Source: Alviniconcha marisindica
Lineage: Eukaryota > Mollusca > Gastropoda > Provannidae
Direction of reading: 5' to 3'
DNA: 64,000 nucleotides
Assembly (NCBI GenBank): GCA_018857735.1
Contig: JABMCL010002295.1
Coordinates: 262,501 to 326,500 of the forward strand
A program made the position numbers and the translations under genes. The notes beneath the pieces are model-generated. The model saw only the letters and a list, made by a program, of their open reading frames with translations. It ran no database searches and had not been told where the DNA came from. Positions 1 to 12,100 of the stretch are shown here, in pieces. Position 1 is the first letter of the stretch. The number at the start of each line of letters is the position of its first letter.

Positions 1-887
1 ACCACCCACTAAAGCAGAGCTGGAAAAAAAAAAAGTCCCGAATTTCTAAACGCTACAGTGCCAGGAGTAATCTCCTCACACCTTTCACAGAAATAATGTG
101 GCGCCAAACAGAAAAAAACAAAAACATGAAGCCTTGTTGTCATTAGTTTGTCCTGATTTCTGGCCACAAAATTTAGAAATATCTGCTTTAACTAAAAAAT
201 GAACCTGGGGAACCTGGGTCAGCCATGACGGTTATATCTGGGGGTGGGGGGGGGGGGGGGGACAGCAGAAGGGCCTTCAGTGGGGTCCTGGGGCAATGCC
301 CCTGGTAGAGGTCTGGGGCAAAGCTGACTAGAACAGAAAGTTTATCACAACTCCATTTCCCCCAAACAGCCCACAAAATTCCTCACGCAATACGGCCTTG
401 TACAGGCCTCCTGGATTTGCGTGAATGTCAAGAATAACCCCTGTTCCACTTTGTCTTTTGGTGGAAAAATCTGATGTCTCACGTTGCTGTATGACCTATT
501 TCAGAATCAGTAAATTCAGGAAACTTTTAGTCTTGCAAAGCCTCCGCACATTTCAAAGCTGGCGAAGAAACCAAGTTTGGCAAGGTCAAAAACATGACCT
601 TCAAACAGGTGGGAATTTCTGTGAAGGGTGCAAGAATCAATGGCATGAACTGCTAGCTACCACCTCTCTGCAAACCAAGACTTCTTGAGAATAGATTTAA
701 AGAATAATACAGGTAAATCTTGTACACTGCTCATGGTATACACAGGAATGGAATTGTTGGATGTAAAAACGACAAAGCAGACTATCACACAATCAGATGG
801 ATATCTTCTTGTCTTCATCTTCCATTCAACTTCTTTCTAAAAAATATGAAACAGAATGAAGCCCAGCAGAATCGCGCAGAATCAACA

Positions 888-1084
888 AACAAGGGAGTTA
901 ATTAGCACTCAAAAGGCATCACACAAACACAGCAACAAAGACCTGAGTCGCCTATGGTAACTCTCACTTGGCATGCGTGTAAATACAAAGTACATAAATT
1001 CCACCAGAGGTACGTCCTCAAAATGAGGCCTTTGTTGTTGTGCTTGTGTGACAGCTTTCGAGCACTAATTAACTCCCTTGGTTG
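888..1084. mobile_element. Small inverted-repeat element (MITE-like)
   Basis: The ends are imperfect inverted repeats of about 50 bp: the left end starts AACAAGGGAGTTAATTAG, the right end reads CTAATTAACTCCCTTGGTTG. The interior has no ORF. Two related units lie in tandem at 18880-19170 on the opposite strand, so this is a dispersed family. Confidence 0.65.
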
Positions 1085-3888
1085 GTCTTTCTAAAAAAGC
1101 ATTGTTTACACTGTTATCTACGTACAAATGCACCAAACCAACATTACACTTCTATCCAACAGAACGCCCATGTAATATCACACAGGTCACACACCAAGAG
1201 AAGTTGTGCTTATTGTGAGAAAATTGACCTTCCATATATATATATATATATACATTCATCACACATGGTTTCTTTCAACCTGGCTTGAAATTTCATCATC
1301 ATAATTGTCCTTGTTAAAACAGACATCACAACTGTCGTTATTGTGCTGCTGTAATACCAGAAAACTATTTTTAAAATTTAATAAAGAATAACCTCTATAA
1401 AAGCAAATAATCCAGCCTTCCAGTACACCATTCAGAAAGACGCTGTCAATCGCCATAGATTTTGCCCATTCCTGTACAGTGTAACTCAGGCACTTGACCG
1501 GAAAATGGACGGTTCAGTTATTTGAAAGCACATCTAAAAGGAAATCCTATTTTGTTTAAAAAGTAAGTAAAATTTACAAAAGTTTAAAAACGAGAAAAGA
1601 AATAAAGAAGAGCACTTCCAGACTTTTTCCCCATGATGATACCCCCCCCACCCCCTTAAAGAAACCCACAACTAGCCCCATAACCAGCTAAGTGAGGACC
1701 AGCAAATCTGGAGACATCATTCTGCATCAACAGGCAGGCTTTTGGCTCTGACACACCCATTTAGTATTCACCCTTTCCCTTCTGAAAACTCAGAAATGCA
1801 AGAAACAACTGCATACATTTTTTTTAACCCACAAAAAAAAAATCCTTCCTGAAGCATACCATACATTATCATCACGCAAACTGGTTGCTGTATATGGACG
1901 TATGTTTGAAAGTATGAAAAATAGGCAATTATAGTTAGCAAGAGTTTACGCTGACTCTGGCCGGGAGCAGGTCAAGAAATGACACCCCACCCCATCCCCC
2001 CAAAAGGGAAAAAAGAAGAGGATTTGTCTAGTAGCCAACCCAACATTAGCAATAATAATATATATAAAAATTGGTACCTGAAACCAGTTCACCCACCTTT
2101 GCTTTGTATTCAAACTTAAAACAACTGCACATGTAAACTGAAAAATCTAACATTAATACCGAAGCAGTTGTGAGAAATTTTCAGACTGTTGCTGTTTGTG
2201 GGGGCTTTCTGTGGATGTTCCATTTCACTCTCCCCACTTGTGCGTAGAGGCCAATCAACCATACCCTCCAAATCCTGAACCACAATGACAGACAAATGTT
2301 TCTGTCCAGTAACTCAACAGAAAGGTGTCAATTTTAACTGATTCCCATAACATAGCCGCAGATGTCAAAGTGCCTTGAAACGATGGAAAAAGATTGGGAT
2401 ATCTGGGCATTTACCAGTTGAATGACTACAATTATCATTATTATTTTGAACTCTGTTTCAACAAGCATCGGTTATACGCAGAATGGATGGACAGATTCCA
2501 CAGCCATGTAACATGATTAAAGGCTCTGAAGTTGATCTGTCAGTTTGCATATATGCTGACGGATTTTTCTGGATTGAGAGAAAAAGCATGGGAAGATGTA
2601 TGCTTTTAAGAAAGAGGCAATCAAGTGATGATGTAGATCATAAAACAGTCTGAGAATCATGTCACCTCTTCAAATATATTACATTTAATGATGTCATCTT
2701 CCCAGCATTCTCAGTTTCAAATCATGCAGTGGACATATCATGTGGTGGCTGCTGATTTTGGTCAGTTTTTTGCCCTTTAAAAACTTGTTTTTACATTGAT
2801 TTCTCTGCTGACATATGCTTACAAGGCAAGTGCATGAGGATTTTAAAAAAAAATTAAAAATTTTACTAACATGACCTACAAGCCTGGTAGTCCTACCCTC
2901 ACTAGATCGACTCAAAATTTATTCAGCCAAACATCAAATGCAAAATCTTCAGCATGATAAAAAGATAAAATTCTAGCAGCAAAACAGTGCTATGTGAAAT
3001 TTACTGGAGTAAATGTGTTACGATCACTGTGCAATGAACTGAGCTTAAACGGGAGTGCTTAGCCCTGCAAGCTATATATATATATTACATACATACACAA
3101 GTGCGTCACATGTGCAATGGTGACGCACATAAAACTGATTCTGAGAATAAATTAAAAAAACAACATTTGGTGAGCTCCGTGCTTAAATATAAGTACAGTC
3201 AGTAATCAAAACTAATCAAATCTCTCATGGCGGTTTAGTGAAATCATCAGTGCAGAGACACAGATGCAAGGAAATACACAGAGGAGTACTTCTCAGAACA
3301 TTATCATAGTCTTTCCTTCATCAAATAAGGAACTGGAATGTCAACAAGTTCAAGATCACAGGCACAGTTAAGTGTGAGCAACACTGTGATATACATATAT
3401 AAATATATCTTAAAGACGTATCTCTTTTTATAACACACAACAGATATTCTTTCAAACAAAATGTTCATTACTGCTGACAAAATCACAATGAAATAATATA
3501 TCTCCAGTGACTGCGTACCTGCCCCAAAGTCCCAGTTATCAGTGTAGAGACAAGTGTCCTCATCTGTACTTACATTGCTTCAAATTTTAAAAAGACAGCT
3601 CGACCAAAATATTGCATAGCACGAGTTAAGACTTGGAGATCAAGAGGAAATCACTCTGTCAAATCTCCCCTTGCTCTGGTTTACTGGTTGCCCACAGAGA
3701 AAAATCACTTTCAAAATACATTCCTATTTCATTGGATCAGGAAGATGGGTCAGCATGAGAAAGCACCAAAAAAAAAAAAAGGCAGTTAATTCAAATTTCT
3801 TCACTCTCACAAACCTCCATTCATGTTGATTTATTTGAAGTAAAATGCTGTTGCCGTCATGGGAAAATGTGTCAGTCCTAAGTTGCAT

Positions 3889-3998
3889 GAACTGAAACTG
3901 AAGTTAGTGATCATGTTCTGTCATATTCCAAGTCAGTTATAACAACTGAAACTGAAGTTAGTGATCATGTTCTGTCATATTCCAAGTAAGTTATAACA
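3889..3998 (+). repeat. Tandem duplication, about 55 bp unit
   Basis: The segment with GAAACTGAAGTTAGTGATCA and TGTTCTGTCATATTCCAAGT occurs twice in direct order with almost no difference, so it is recent. Confidence 0.8.
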
Positions 3999-4728
3999 AC
4001 TGAAACTTACACAAATTTCCCACAATGCCATTGATACAATGCATGTGCCAAGAAAGAGAGAGGGAGGGAGAGAGATAGAGAGAGAGGGGGGGAGGGGGAA
4101 GAGAGATAGAGAGGGGGGGGGGGAGAGACAGAGGAGCACAAACCTCTGCAATGATCCATAGCACATGCTGCAGTGTACAATATGAACAATTAAAATGAGT
4201 GAAATAAATTAACATTCCAGACGAACACTGAACATGTTGATAATGTTACAATTTCCCTTCTACAAAAAACATTACAGAAAGCAAAGAATGACCATCTTAA
4301 AAAGCGAAAGACATCTGGATCTGTTCCATTAAAAAAAGACACTCATCATTATGTACAGATACATTACTGAATAAATGTTCTGAATGAGGATTATTCACAT
4401 CAGACCAAGCCCAGACCATCTGCATCATTCTCATGCAGTTCACAGCAAATTACAAAGCACAGTTACAAAGTTCATTCACACACAGTTTTGGCCTTTAAAT
4501 GAAAACTACAACACAACCACAAACAAAAACAAAAAACAGTCTGCAAGTTGAAAGCATGATCGTTGCCCTCCCCCATCAACTGCTCTTAGAAATTTATATG
4601 TTATTAAATATAAATGTAAAACTTTGTTTTCTTTGATTTCAATTACACAGATCACCATAGTAGTGAAATAATATATCTGCAGCTGAAGAATGTACTGATT
4701 TTTTCCCTTCACATTTTTTAAGCTTTTG

Positions 4729-4731
<3 letters not shown>

Positions 4732-4802
<71 letters not shown>
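4732..4802 (+). repeat. (GT)n microsatellite
   Basis: About 35 uninterrupted GT units; candidate Z-DNA former and length-polymorphic marker. Confidence 0.98.
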
Positions 4803-4803
<1 letters not shown>

Positions 4804-5325
4804 ATGCATTACAAATATGTGGATTTACAAAAAAAAGTACACCTAAGAGTATTTTGTGCAGAATTTGTAAAACCAGCAAAAGAAACGGCCACGATTGGAT
4901 ACCGAGGCCTAACAGGCTGTATCACAATACTAAGAACAGAGATCAAGTCTTGGAGGAGAGGCAAGATGAGCAACAAAAACAATCTGATACAACATGGACT
5001 AGTTCATCATGAACACATAGACCTACCATACCAGTACTTCACAAGATAAACATCTCACGTAATTATCAGACAAACAGTAGCACAGTAGCAGAAACGAACT
5101 GATACCAGTCAATGACCTGTCCATCCGGTCTTTCCTTTCAAATGTACCCATTTCTCAGATAACTGCACGCAGCTCTTTTCTACCAGTGATCCCCCCTAGT
5201 GATTCAGTGATGTGGACTTTCAACAATGAACAATATCTCTTGACAATAACTTAATGTCTTAATCACTAATGCACTGTCTGCTACACACCAAAGCAAAAAG
5301 CCTGGAATTGACCAGCAGTGCCTGA

Positions 5326-5366
<41 letters not shown>

Positions 5367-5581
5367 GCAAAGCAAAAAGCCTGGAATTGACAAGCAGTGC
5401 CTGAAATCACACACACACAAAGCAAAGAAATGAAAACAAACAAACCAAAAAACTTTGAGCTTCCACACAAACAACAGCACTGATTAGTATTCCACAGATT
5501 TAGCCACATACTATGCAAAGCTTTTGTCATTCACACACAAGCGGTGAGATCAAAATTGTGACACTGTGCTGCAGTGGGAGT

Positions 5582-5605
5582 GGGGGGGGGGGGGGGGGGG
5601 GGGGG

Positions 5606-5673
<68 letters not shown>
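5582..5673 (+). repeat. Poly-G plus (GA)n tract
   Basis: About 24 G followed by about 34 GA units; a pure homopurine strand of about 90 bases, able to form triplex or G-rich structures. Confidence 0.97.
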
Positions 5674-5675
<2 letters not shown>

Positions 5676-6104
5676 TCGCATGGAACTGCTGATGAGCCAG
5701 CCATGAATCTGAATCCACTTTCATCATGAAACATGCATGTTTCAAAATTAACCATCTTCGGTGCAGTGCACAAAGTGTATTTTCTCTTACGAAAAAAAAG
5801 AAGAAAGAAAAGTGCAGGCAGCCCAAGTTAATGTAGTCTGCATTTAATAAAATAAAATAAAAATCGTTGCACTTGTACCATAGCAATCGTTGCACTTGTA
5901 CCACAGCAATCACTTTAAACTCTGTGTGTGTATTAAGAATAAACTTTTTTTTTTAATATGCAGTCTTCAAACGTGAAACCCATTCCAACAAAATCATTCT
6001 GAATGGCTGTTCTGCTGGACTAGACATATACAACCTGTCCCAACTACTGAGCCCCCTCCACCCCCCCACCTTCCCCCCCCCCCACCCCACCCACCTTTTC
6101 CCCC

Positions 6105-6635
6105 CTTCAGCATGCCCATCTTTTCCCCTTCTAATCCTGCGCATCTTTTCCCCCTTCTAAGCCTGTGCATCTTTTTTCACTTCTAATCCTGTGCATCTTT
6201 TCCCCCTTCTAAACCTGTGCATCTTTTTTCCCTTCTAAGCCTGTGCATCTTTTTCCTCCCTTAGGCCTGTGCATCTTTTTTCACTTCTAATCCTGTGCAT
6301 CTTTTTTCCCTTCTAAGCCTATGCATCTGTTCTCTCCCATAAGCCTGTGCACCTTTTTTTCCTTTCTAAGCCTGCACATTTTTTCCACCCTTAGGCCTGT
6401 GCATCTTTTTCCCCTTCTAAGCCTGTGCATCTTTTTTCTCCCTTAAGCATGTTCATCTTTTTCCCCTTCTAAGCCTGCGCATCTTTTTCTCTCCCTTAAG
6501 CATGTTCATCTTTTTCCCCTTCTAAGCCTGTGCATCTTTTTCTCTCCCTTAAGCATGTTCATCTTTTTTACCTTGCAAGCCTGTGCATCTTTTTTTACCT
6601 TGTAAGCCTGTGCATCTTTTCTTCCCATCTTTCTT
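6105..6635 (-). repeat. Minisatellite, 26-28 bp unit, about 20 copies
   Basis: The unit on plus reads roughly CTTTTTCCCCTTCTAAGCCT plus GTGCAT, repeated with small length changes. Variants (GTTCATC, GTGCATC) alternate near the 3' end, showing local expansion of a two-unit block. Confidence 0.92.
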
Positions 6636-6824
6636 TTTAGATCAGAGTGATTCTCCGAAAAAAAGCCTCCCCCATCTCTCAGGATAAAAATAAATAAATG
6701 GGCACAACCTCAATTCCCAGAGCGCAGGGGTTGGAAGAGTCCAACGTGTGCACACAGGGGAACAACAATGGACAATACTGAAGTCCAAGCCGCTAGCGTA
6801 CACTCAGCGAGGAAGGGGCCAGTG

Positions 6825-6880
6825 GCTCAGTGGTAGAGAGGCATGACACAGATGGGAGGGTCTATGCCAGAGGCAAACAG
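6825..6880 (+). mobile_element. tRNA-like SINE head (fragment)
   Basis: GGCCAGTGGCTCAGTGGTAG resembles a tRNA 5' half with a pol III A box (TGGCTCAGTGG). No good B box follows, and a 33-base C run interrupts at 6882. Probably a degraded SINE head. Confidence 0.4.

Positions 6881-6881
<1 letters not shown>

Positions 6882-6914
<33 letters not shown>
6882..6914 (+). repeat. Poly-C, 33 bases
   Basis: Uninterrupted C run; the exact length is unreliable in any read-based assembly. Confidence 0.9.
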
Positions 6915-7373
6915 ACCACCTCCTCGCACCTGCTAAGTGTTAGCACAGTGGAACCGCTTTTTAAATTTAAAGACCATCCAACAAAACAAAAACAACAGCC
7001 AAAGTAGTCTTAAACAAGGAGAGAAAGGGGTTCTCGGATCAGATGGTCATGAACGTAACTATGGAGGGAAGTCAGAGACAAAGTAGTCTTGAAAAAAAGG
7101 GATTTTTTTTTTTTTCATCACATCACACAGAACATAGCTGCCTAAATGGCATGGGTCAGTGTCAATGTCCACTTGGATGGAAAAGTTTAACTCCATGTAG
7201 ATGGCCACATGCTCGTTTTACTTGGTGAAGATGATTGGGGGTGGGGGGGGGGGGGGGGGATTCAGGAGGACTGTGGGAAAAGAGATCTGGCGTGCACTGA
7301 AATGGTCAGATGTAGGATATGCAAAAATATCACCTTGTCAAACTTGATAATTCTCTGATGTCAGAGAAAACTG

Positions 7374-7382
<9 letters not shown>

Positions 7383-7455
<73 letters not shown>
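7383..7455 (+). repeat. (GA)n microsatellite
   Basis: About 36 GA units, followed by a short CA run and a G run at 7475-7490. Confidence 0.98.
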
Positions 7456-7465
<10 letters not shown>

Positions 7466-8703
7466 AGACTGGTTGGGGGGGGGGGGGGGGAGGAGGAGAA
7501 AGAGGGGAACAAAAAGTCCTTCTCAAACAAAATCTGTATGACCTACATCCAAGACACTTATTTTTCACTGCATAAGACAGGTTAAATACAACCACCTCTG
7601 CTGTGTTTGAATTCTACACCCATAGGTAACTCAGCAATATCGTGATGTACCAGTCATGTTCACTCGCAGTTTCATGGGAACAAATTATTTTTCACAGTGA
7701 CACAAATGAAAACATCAACATGCATAATAAAACATATGTCCCAAGCTCTTACAAAGGTTGCAAAGCTCCAGTGGTTCCGTTTGCTCTTATCTTCATCCAT
7801 CACCATCATAAACAAATGCATTTTTTTCTCCCCCATCGGAGCATAGTTTTATCCATCACACCCTGCTGTCCAAAAGCACAGAGCCTTGGACCCATAGAGT
7901 TGGGGGGGTGGGGGTGGGGGGGGGGGGGGGGTGGGGGTAACCCCAGCTGACCAGCACAAAGACAATTTGTATCTTAAAAGAAAGTTAAACACTGCAAGCT
8001 GGTGGCATCAGTGTTGAAGGGATGGTGTCTGCATGCAGTCTTTTGTGATCCACAGGTCAGGATTGCGAGTGCAAAATCCGGTCACTCTGCAGTGTGCAGT
8101 GCACGAAAAACAACAACAAACAAATAAAAAAATAAAAAATCTTTTTTTCCATCTCAGATTCACGCTTGAATTGCGAGTTTGCAAAAAATTCTGTCATGTG
8201 CAAGACGGCAAATGTTTACTTACTGGAGCCACCATGCTCTTGTTTGTTCATATCTATCACTGAACGCGCACAGACCTGTACAATGTTACAAGACGTTGCG
8301 TATTTTGTCCAACAGGCTGGAAAAATCACAGTAAGAGCTAACCAAAAATATTCAACAGGCCCAAGGGAAATGTGTTGATATTCAACATGTCCATGGAAAA
8401 GCGTTATCAAACGCCAACCCCAAATTCACTCTCTTTGCAAAACCAAAGAGAAATAGGATCCTTTCACCAAGCATACTCTAAAAATATTTCATCGGCCAAA
8501 ATAAAACATAACAATTTTCTCTTTTAAAACACACCCAATATAAAATCACAGGGGTTCACATCCTAGATATGACGTCAATCCGATGTGCACCAATGCCATA
8601 CTCAAAGCAACGCACATGGACACACTATCACTTTTGTTCACGTCCATAGAGAGACTGATGCTGCGAAATATCTCTGACTTGTTTGCTGTATTCTTCTCCC
8701 CTC

Positions 8704-8709
8704 TTTAAT
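8704..8709 (-). terminator. Candidate poly(A) signal of the FIP gene
   Basis: Minus-strand ATTAAA (tttaat on plus) about 130 bp past the stop, followed by pyrimidine/GT-containing DNA. It is the nearest hexamer after the stop; a longer 3' UTR using later signals is equally possible. Confidence 0.35.
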
Positions 8710-8837
8710 GCACACACTTGACGCAGGCATGCAGCAGCGCTGGGCAACTCCCTCCTCCTCCCAGGACTGGAACCCTCGCTGGCCCTGGTACGGTGGCGGG
8801 GCGGCCGAGGTGGTCGGCGGGAATGAACGAACGGGGC

Positions 8838-8963
8838 TCAAGGGTTCATGCTTTTGATTTCCAAGAGGGACGGGTTCTTTTCCAGAATAGTAATGATGAT
8901 CCTATCCACGTACTGCTTCAGTCGCAGGCTGAACTCCTTCTCCTGTCGAAGCTGCTGCATCAG
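8838..8963 (-). CDS. RAB11FIP4: FIP exon 15: Rab11-binding domain and stop
   Basis: Residues 530-570, LMQQLRQEKEFSLRLKQYVD then RIIITILEKNPSLLEIK and a short SMNP tail. This is the FIP-RBD: amphipathic helix, YxDRII turn, then NPSLLEI. It is the most diagnostic segment of the gene. TGA stop at 8838-8840. Confidence 0.95.
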   Translation of the reverse strand: MMQQLRQEKEFSLRLKQYVDRIIITILEKNPSLLEIKSMNP

Positions 8964-9100
8964 CTGTAACCAGTCATTGCAGCAGTAGTTAGGCACAGAT
9001 ACAATGAAAGTGGAAGCATTGGTATAATCTCATTTGGAGTACTTGGTGAGAATTCACCTGCAGAAAGGTTAAGACAGCTTGAAGAGTGTACTGAAGGGTG

Positions 9101-9194
<94 letters not shown>

Positions 9195-12100
9195 GTGGAA
9201 AGGTGTGTGTCATTGTATGTTTGTTGTGTGTGTGTGTGGTGAAGGGAAGGGGATGGGGGGGGGGGGGGGGGGGGAGGCAGATGAGGTGAGATAGAAGGGT
9301 TAAAGAATGTAAAAATGTAGGCACCTCACATTCACTGAGGAGAGGCACAGGTAAATGTCATTATAATTACTAATTACTAAAGATGGAATACGGTAGAATT
9401 GGGAGATTATTAATGAAAGGTTTATACACACATACATAATGATGTGAAAATTGGGTGGAGGTGGGGGTATGTGGCTAGGCAGCAGAGACCCAAGGGGAGT
9501 GAGACTGGTGGAGGGTGTCATCCCTCCATGATGGTGCATACATATATATATATATTGACTGATGGCATGGCAATGTTCACTGTCACAGACCCCCCCCCCC
9601 CCCCCCCCCCCCGAAACATCCTCCCCCTCTTACAAAAAGATGAAGTTCCCAAGCACTTCAGGTCTCTTTGCAACAACAAAATTGCAAAGACTCCAAATTC
9701 CATTTTGTAACAGTAAACATGTTGAAAAGAATAATAACTGAAATCCCTCAACTACACTTGCAATTAGTAATAATTATAGCCTTCAGTGAATGATCTTTTA
9801 AGCTTGCCATTAAAAAACAACATACAGAGTACACACACACAAACACACACAACAACAATAACAAAACAAAAACTGCAGCATTCACCCACACTGTGAAAGA
9901 AACATGTATCATTTCCCATTTGAAAGAAATTCTTCATTGGTGTGCCTGTGACCCACTGAAGATGATAAATAGGTAAACACGCAGAGACAAAAGCTCATCT
10001 ACTGTCTCACAAAACATACACTAACAGTAACACCCTCCCATTGGCCCTGCTGTAACAGCAAAAACTCCATACACATGAACGTGCATGCAATGTAACTATG
10101 GAGTCCTTCACATAAATTGTTTGACCCCCTCCACAACTCCCAAAATGATGTGCCAAACAAAATGTGGCACAGGAGTAGTTGTTGTAGCATTCCCCAGACG
10201 GACACTCTGGGGGTCACCCAGTATACGCAACTGTACATTGACAAATGCAATGTGTAAGGTGGGAGGAGTGCATGTGTCACTTTTTCTTCTTTTTTTAAAT
10301 TTGTTATTGGTCCCTGTGACATTGGCAGTGACACACCAGCTTTGGAGGATTATCCCCATTTCTGGAGCGTGGATGCCGTTATGCAAGGCTTATCATGGCT
10401 GAAGATAGTCCACACTTAAATATGCAGCGCATAATAAAATTTTATATGTATGTAGCCATGGTGTTGTTACTGGTGTCAATGCATTGTGACACAACCCAAG
10501 CAACGGTGAGCTGCACTGCTGAAGTACAATACCTATGCAGCGCATAATAAAAATTAAGTGTATGTACATGTAGCCATGGTGTTGTTGCTGGTGTCGATGC
10601 ACTGTGACACAACCCAAGCAAGGGTGAGCTGCACTGCTGAAGTACAATACCTATGCAGCGCATAATAAAAATTAAGTGTATGTACATGTAGCCATGGTGT
10701 TGTTGCTGGTGTCGATGCATTGAGACACAACCCAAGCAACGGTGAACTGCACTGCTGAAGTACAATACCTATGCAGCGCATAATAAAAATTAAGTGTATG
10801 TACATGTAGCCATGGTGTTGTTGCTGGTGTCGATGCACTTTTGACACAACCCAAGCAAGGGTGAGCTGCACTGCTGAAGTACAATACCTATGCAGCGCAT
10901 AATAAAAATTAAGTGTATGTACATGTAGCCATGGTGTTGTTGCTGGTGTCGATGCACTGTGACACAACCCAAGCAAGGGTGAGCTGCACTGCTGAAGTAC
11001 AATACCTATGCAGCGCATAATAAAAATTAAGTGTATGTACATGTAGCCATGGTGTTGTTGCTGGTGTCGATGCATTGTGACACAACCCAAGCAAGGGTGA
11101 GCTGCACTGCTGAAGTACAATACCTCTTCTTTGGTGAGGTGATCCAGCTCCTCAGCCAGGGACTTGGAGCCGCCGTCCAGCAGCAGTGACTTGCCCTCCT
11201 CCACACAGCGGTTCATCAGCTGCGCGTTGAGATCCTCATTGCTGTTCTGCAGACCCCGGTTCTCCTGCCACACAGGTACGAATCAGAAACATCAGTCACC
11301 TCTGCCATACACACATGCATCCAGGTCTTCATTGCTGTTCTGCAGACACAAACAGGAGTCATCTCCGCATGCACACACGTATCATTGGCAGGAGCTGACA
11401 CAAGTTTTTGTCGCGACAAAAAGGTTTGTCATGACAAACACATGTTTGTCATGACAAACACATGTTTGTCACGACAAACACGTGTCTGTCATGACAAAAC
11501 ATGTCTTTTGTCACAACAAAAGTATGCTTGCCGTGACAAGCGACAAAATATTTTTGTTGTGACAAGCATACTTTTGTCACGACAAAAGATGTGTTTTGTC
11601 ACGACAAACACCTGTTTGTCGCAACAAAAGTAAGCTTGTCGCAACAAAACTGTTGTCATGACAAAAATATGTTTGTCAAAAAAACTTTTGACATGACAAG
11701 CATACTTTTCTTGCAACAAAAAGAGGTGTTTTGTCACAACAAACATGTGTTTGTCATGACAAACACTTGTAACTTGTGGCAGCTCCCGCTAATGATACAC
11801 ACCTCGCTTATGATACACACATGCGCGCGCACACACACACATGCATGCGCGCATGTGCACACACGCACATGTGTTCACTGAAATCTTTATTGTTGTTCTG
11901 CAGACCCTAGCTCTCCTGCCACGACACAAGCAAGAAACATCAGCCACCTGGGACACTGACGCTTCTTGCTTGGATGAAGTGCAACATAAAAACACTTGAC
12001 TGTTTTATGTGCACATTTTGCAAAAGAGCCATAATAAATATGGTTCTATTGTGGTAAAATATGAATGATTCTATTGTGGTAAAAAATGAAACATACATAT

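Larger units (their letters stand above)
1..8703. other. 3' flank of the FIP gene, no coding signal
   Basis: No exon with coding conservation or plausible splice pairs was found on either strand. The DNA holds GA, GT and CA microsatellites, long C and G runs, a 26-28 bp minisatellite (6105-6635), an inverted-repeat element (888-1084) and a SINE-like head (6825-6880). Part may be a long 3' UTR of the FIP gene. Confidence 0.6.

Noticed and set aside
5527..5913. Frames rich in Leu-Ser and Pro
   Set aside because: Translations of (GA)n and poly-G tracts; similar frames at 4726-5049, 7319-7595, 15786-16253 and 56013-56496 were rejected for the same reason.
8718..8969. 83-codon plus-strand frame
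   Set aside because: Opposite strand of the last FIP exon; no similarity of its own, while the minus strand gives the Rab-binding domain.
10554..11273. 239-codon open frame on minus
   Set aside because: The first 50 codons run through FIP exon 14 and its acceptor; the rest is read-through of the 118-bp minisatellite. Repeats stay open in several frames, so this is not a protein gene.
11400..11770. Regular palindromic repeats resembling a CRISPR array
   Set aside because: The linkers are short and mutually similar rather than unique spacers, no cas genes exist, and the sequence is an intron of an animal gene.
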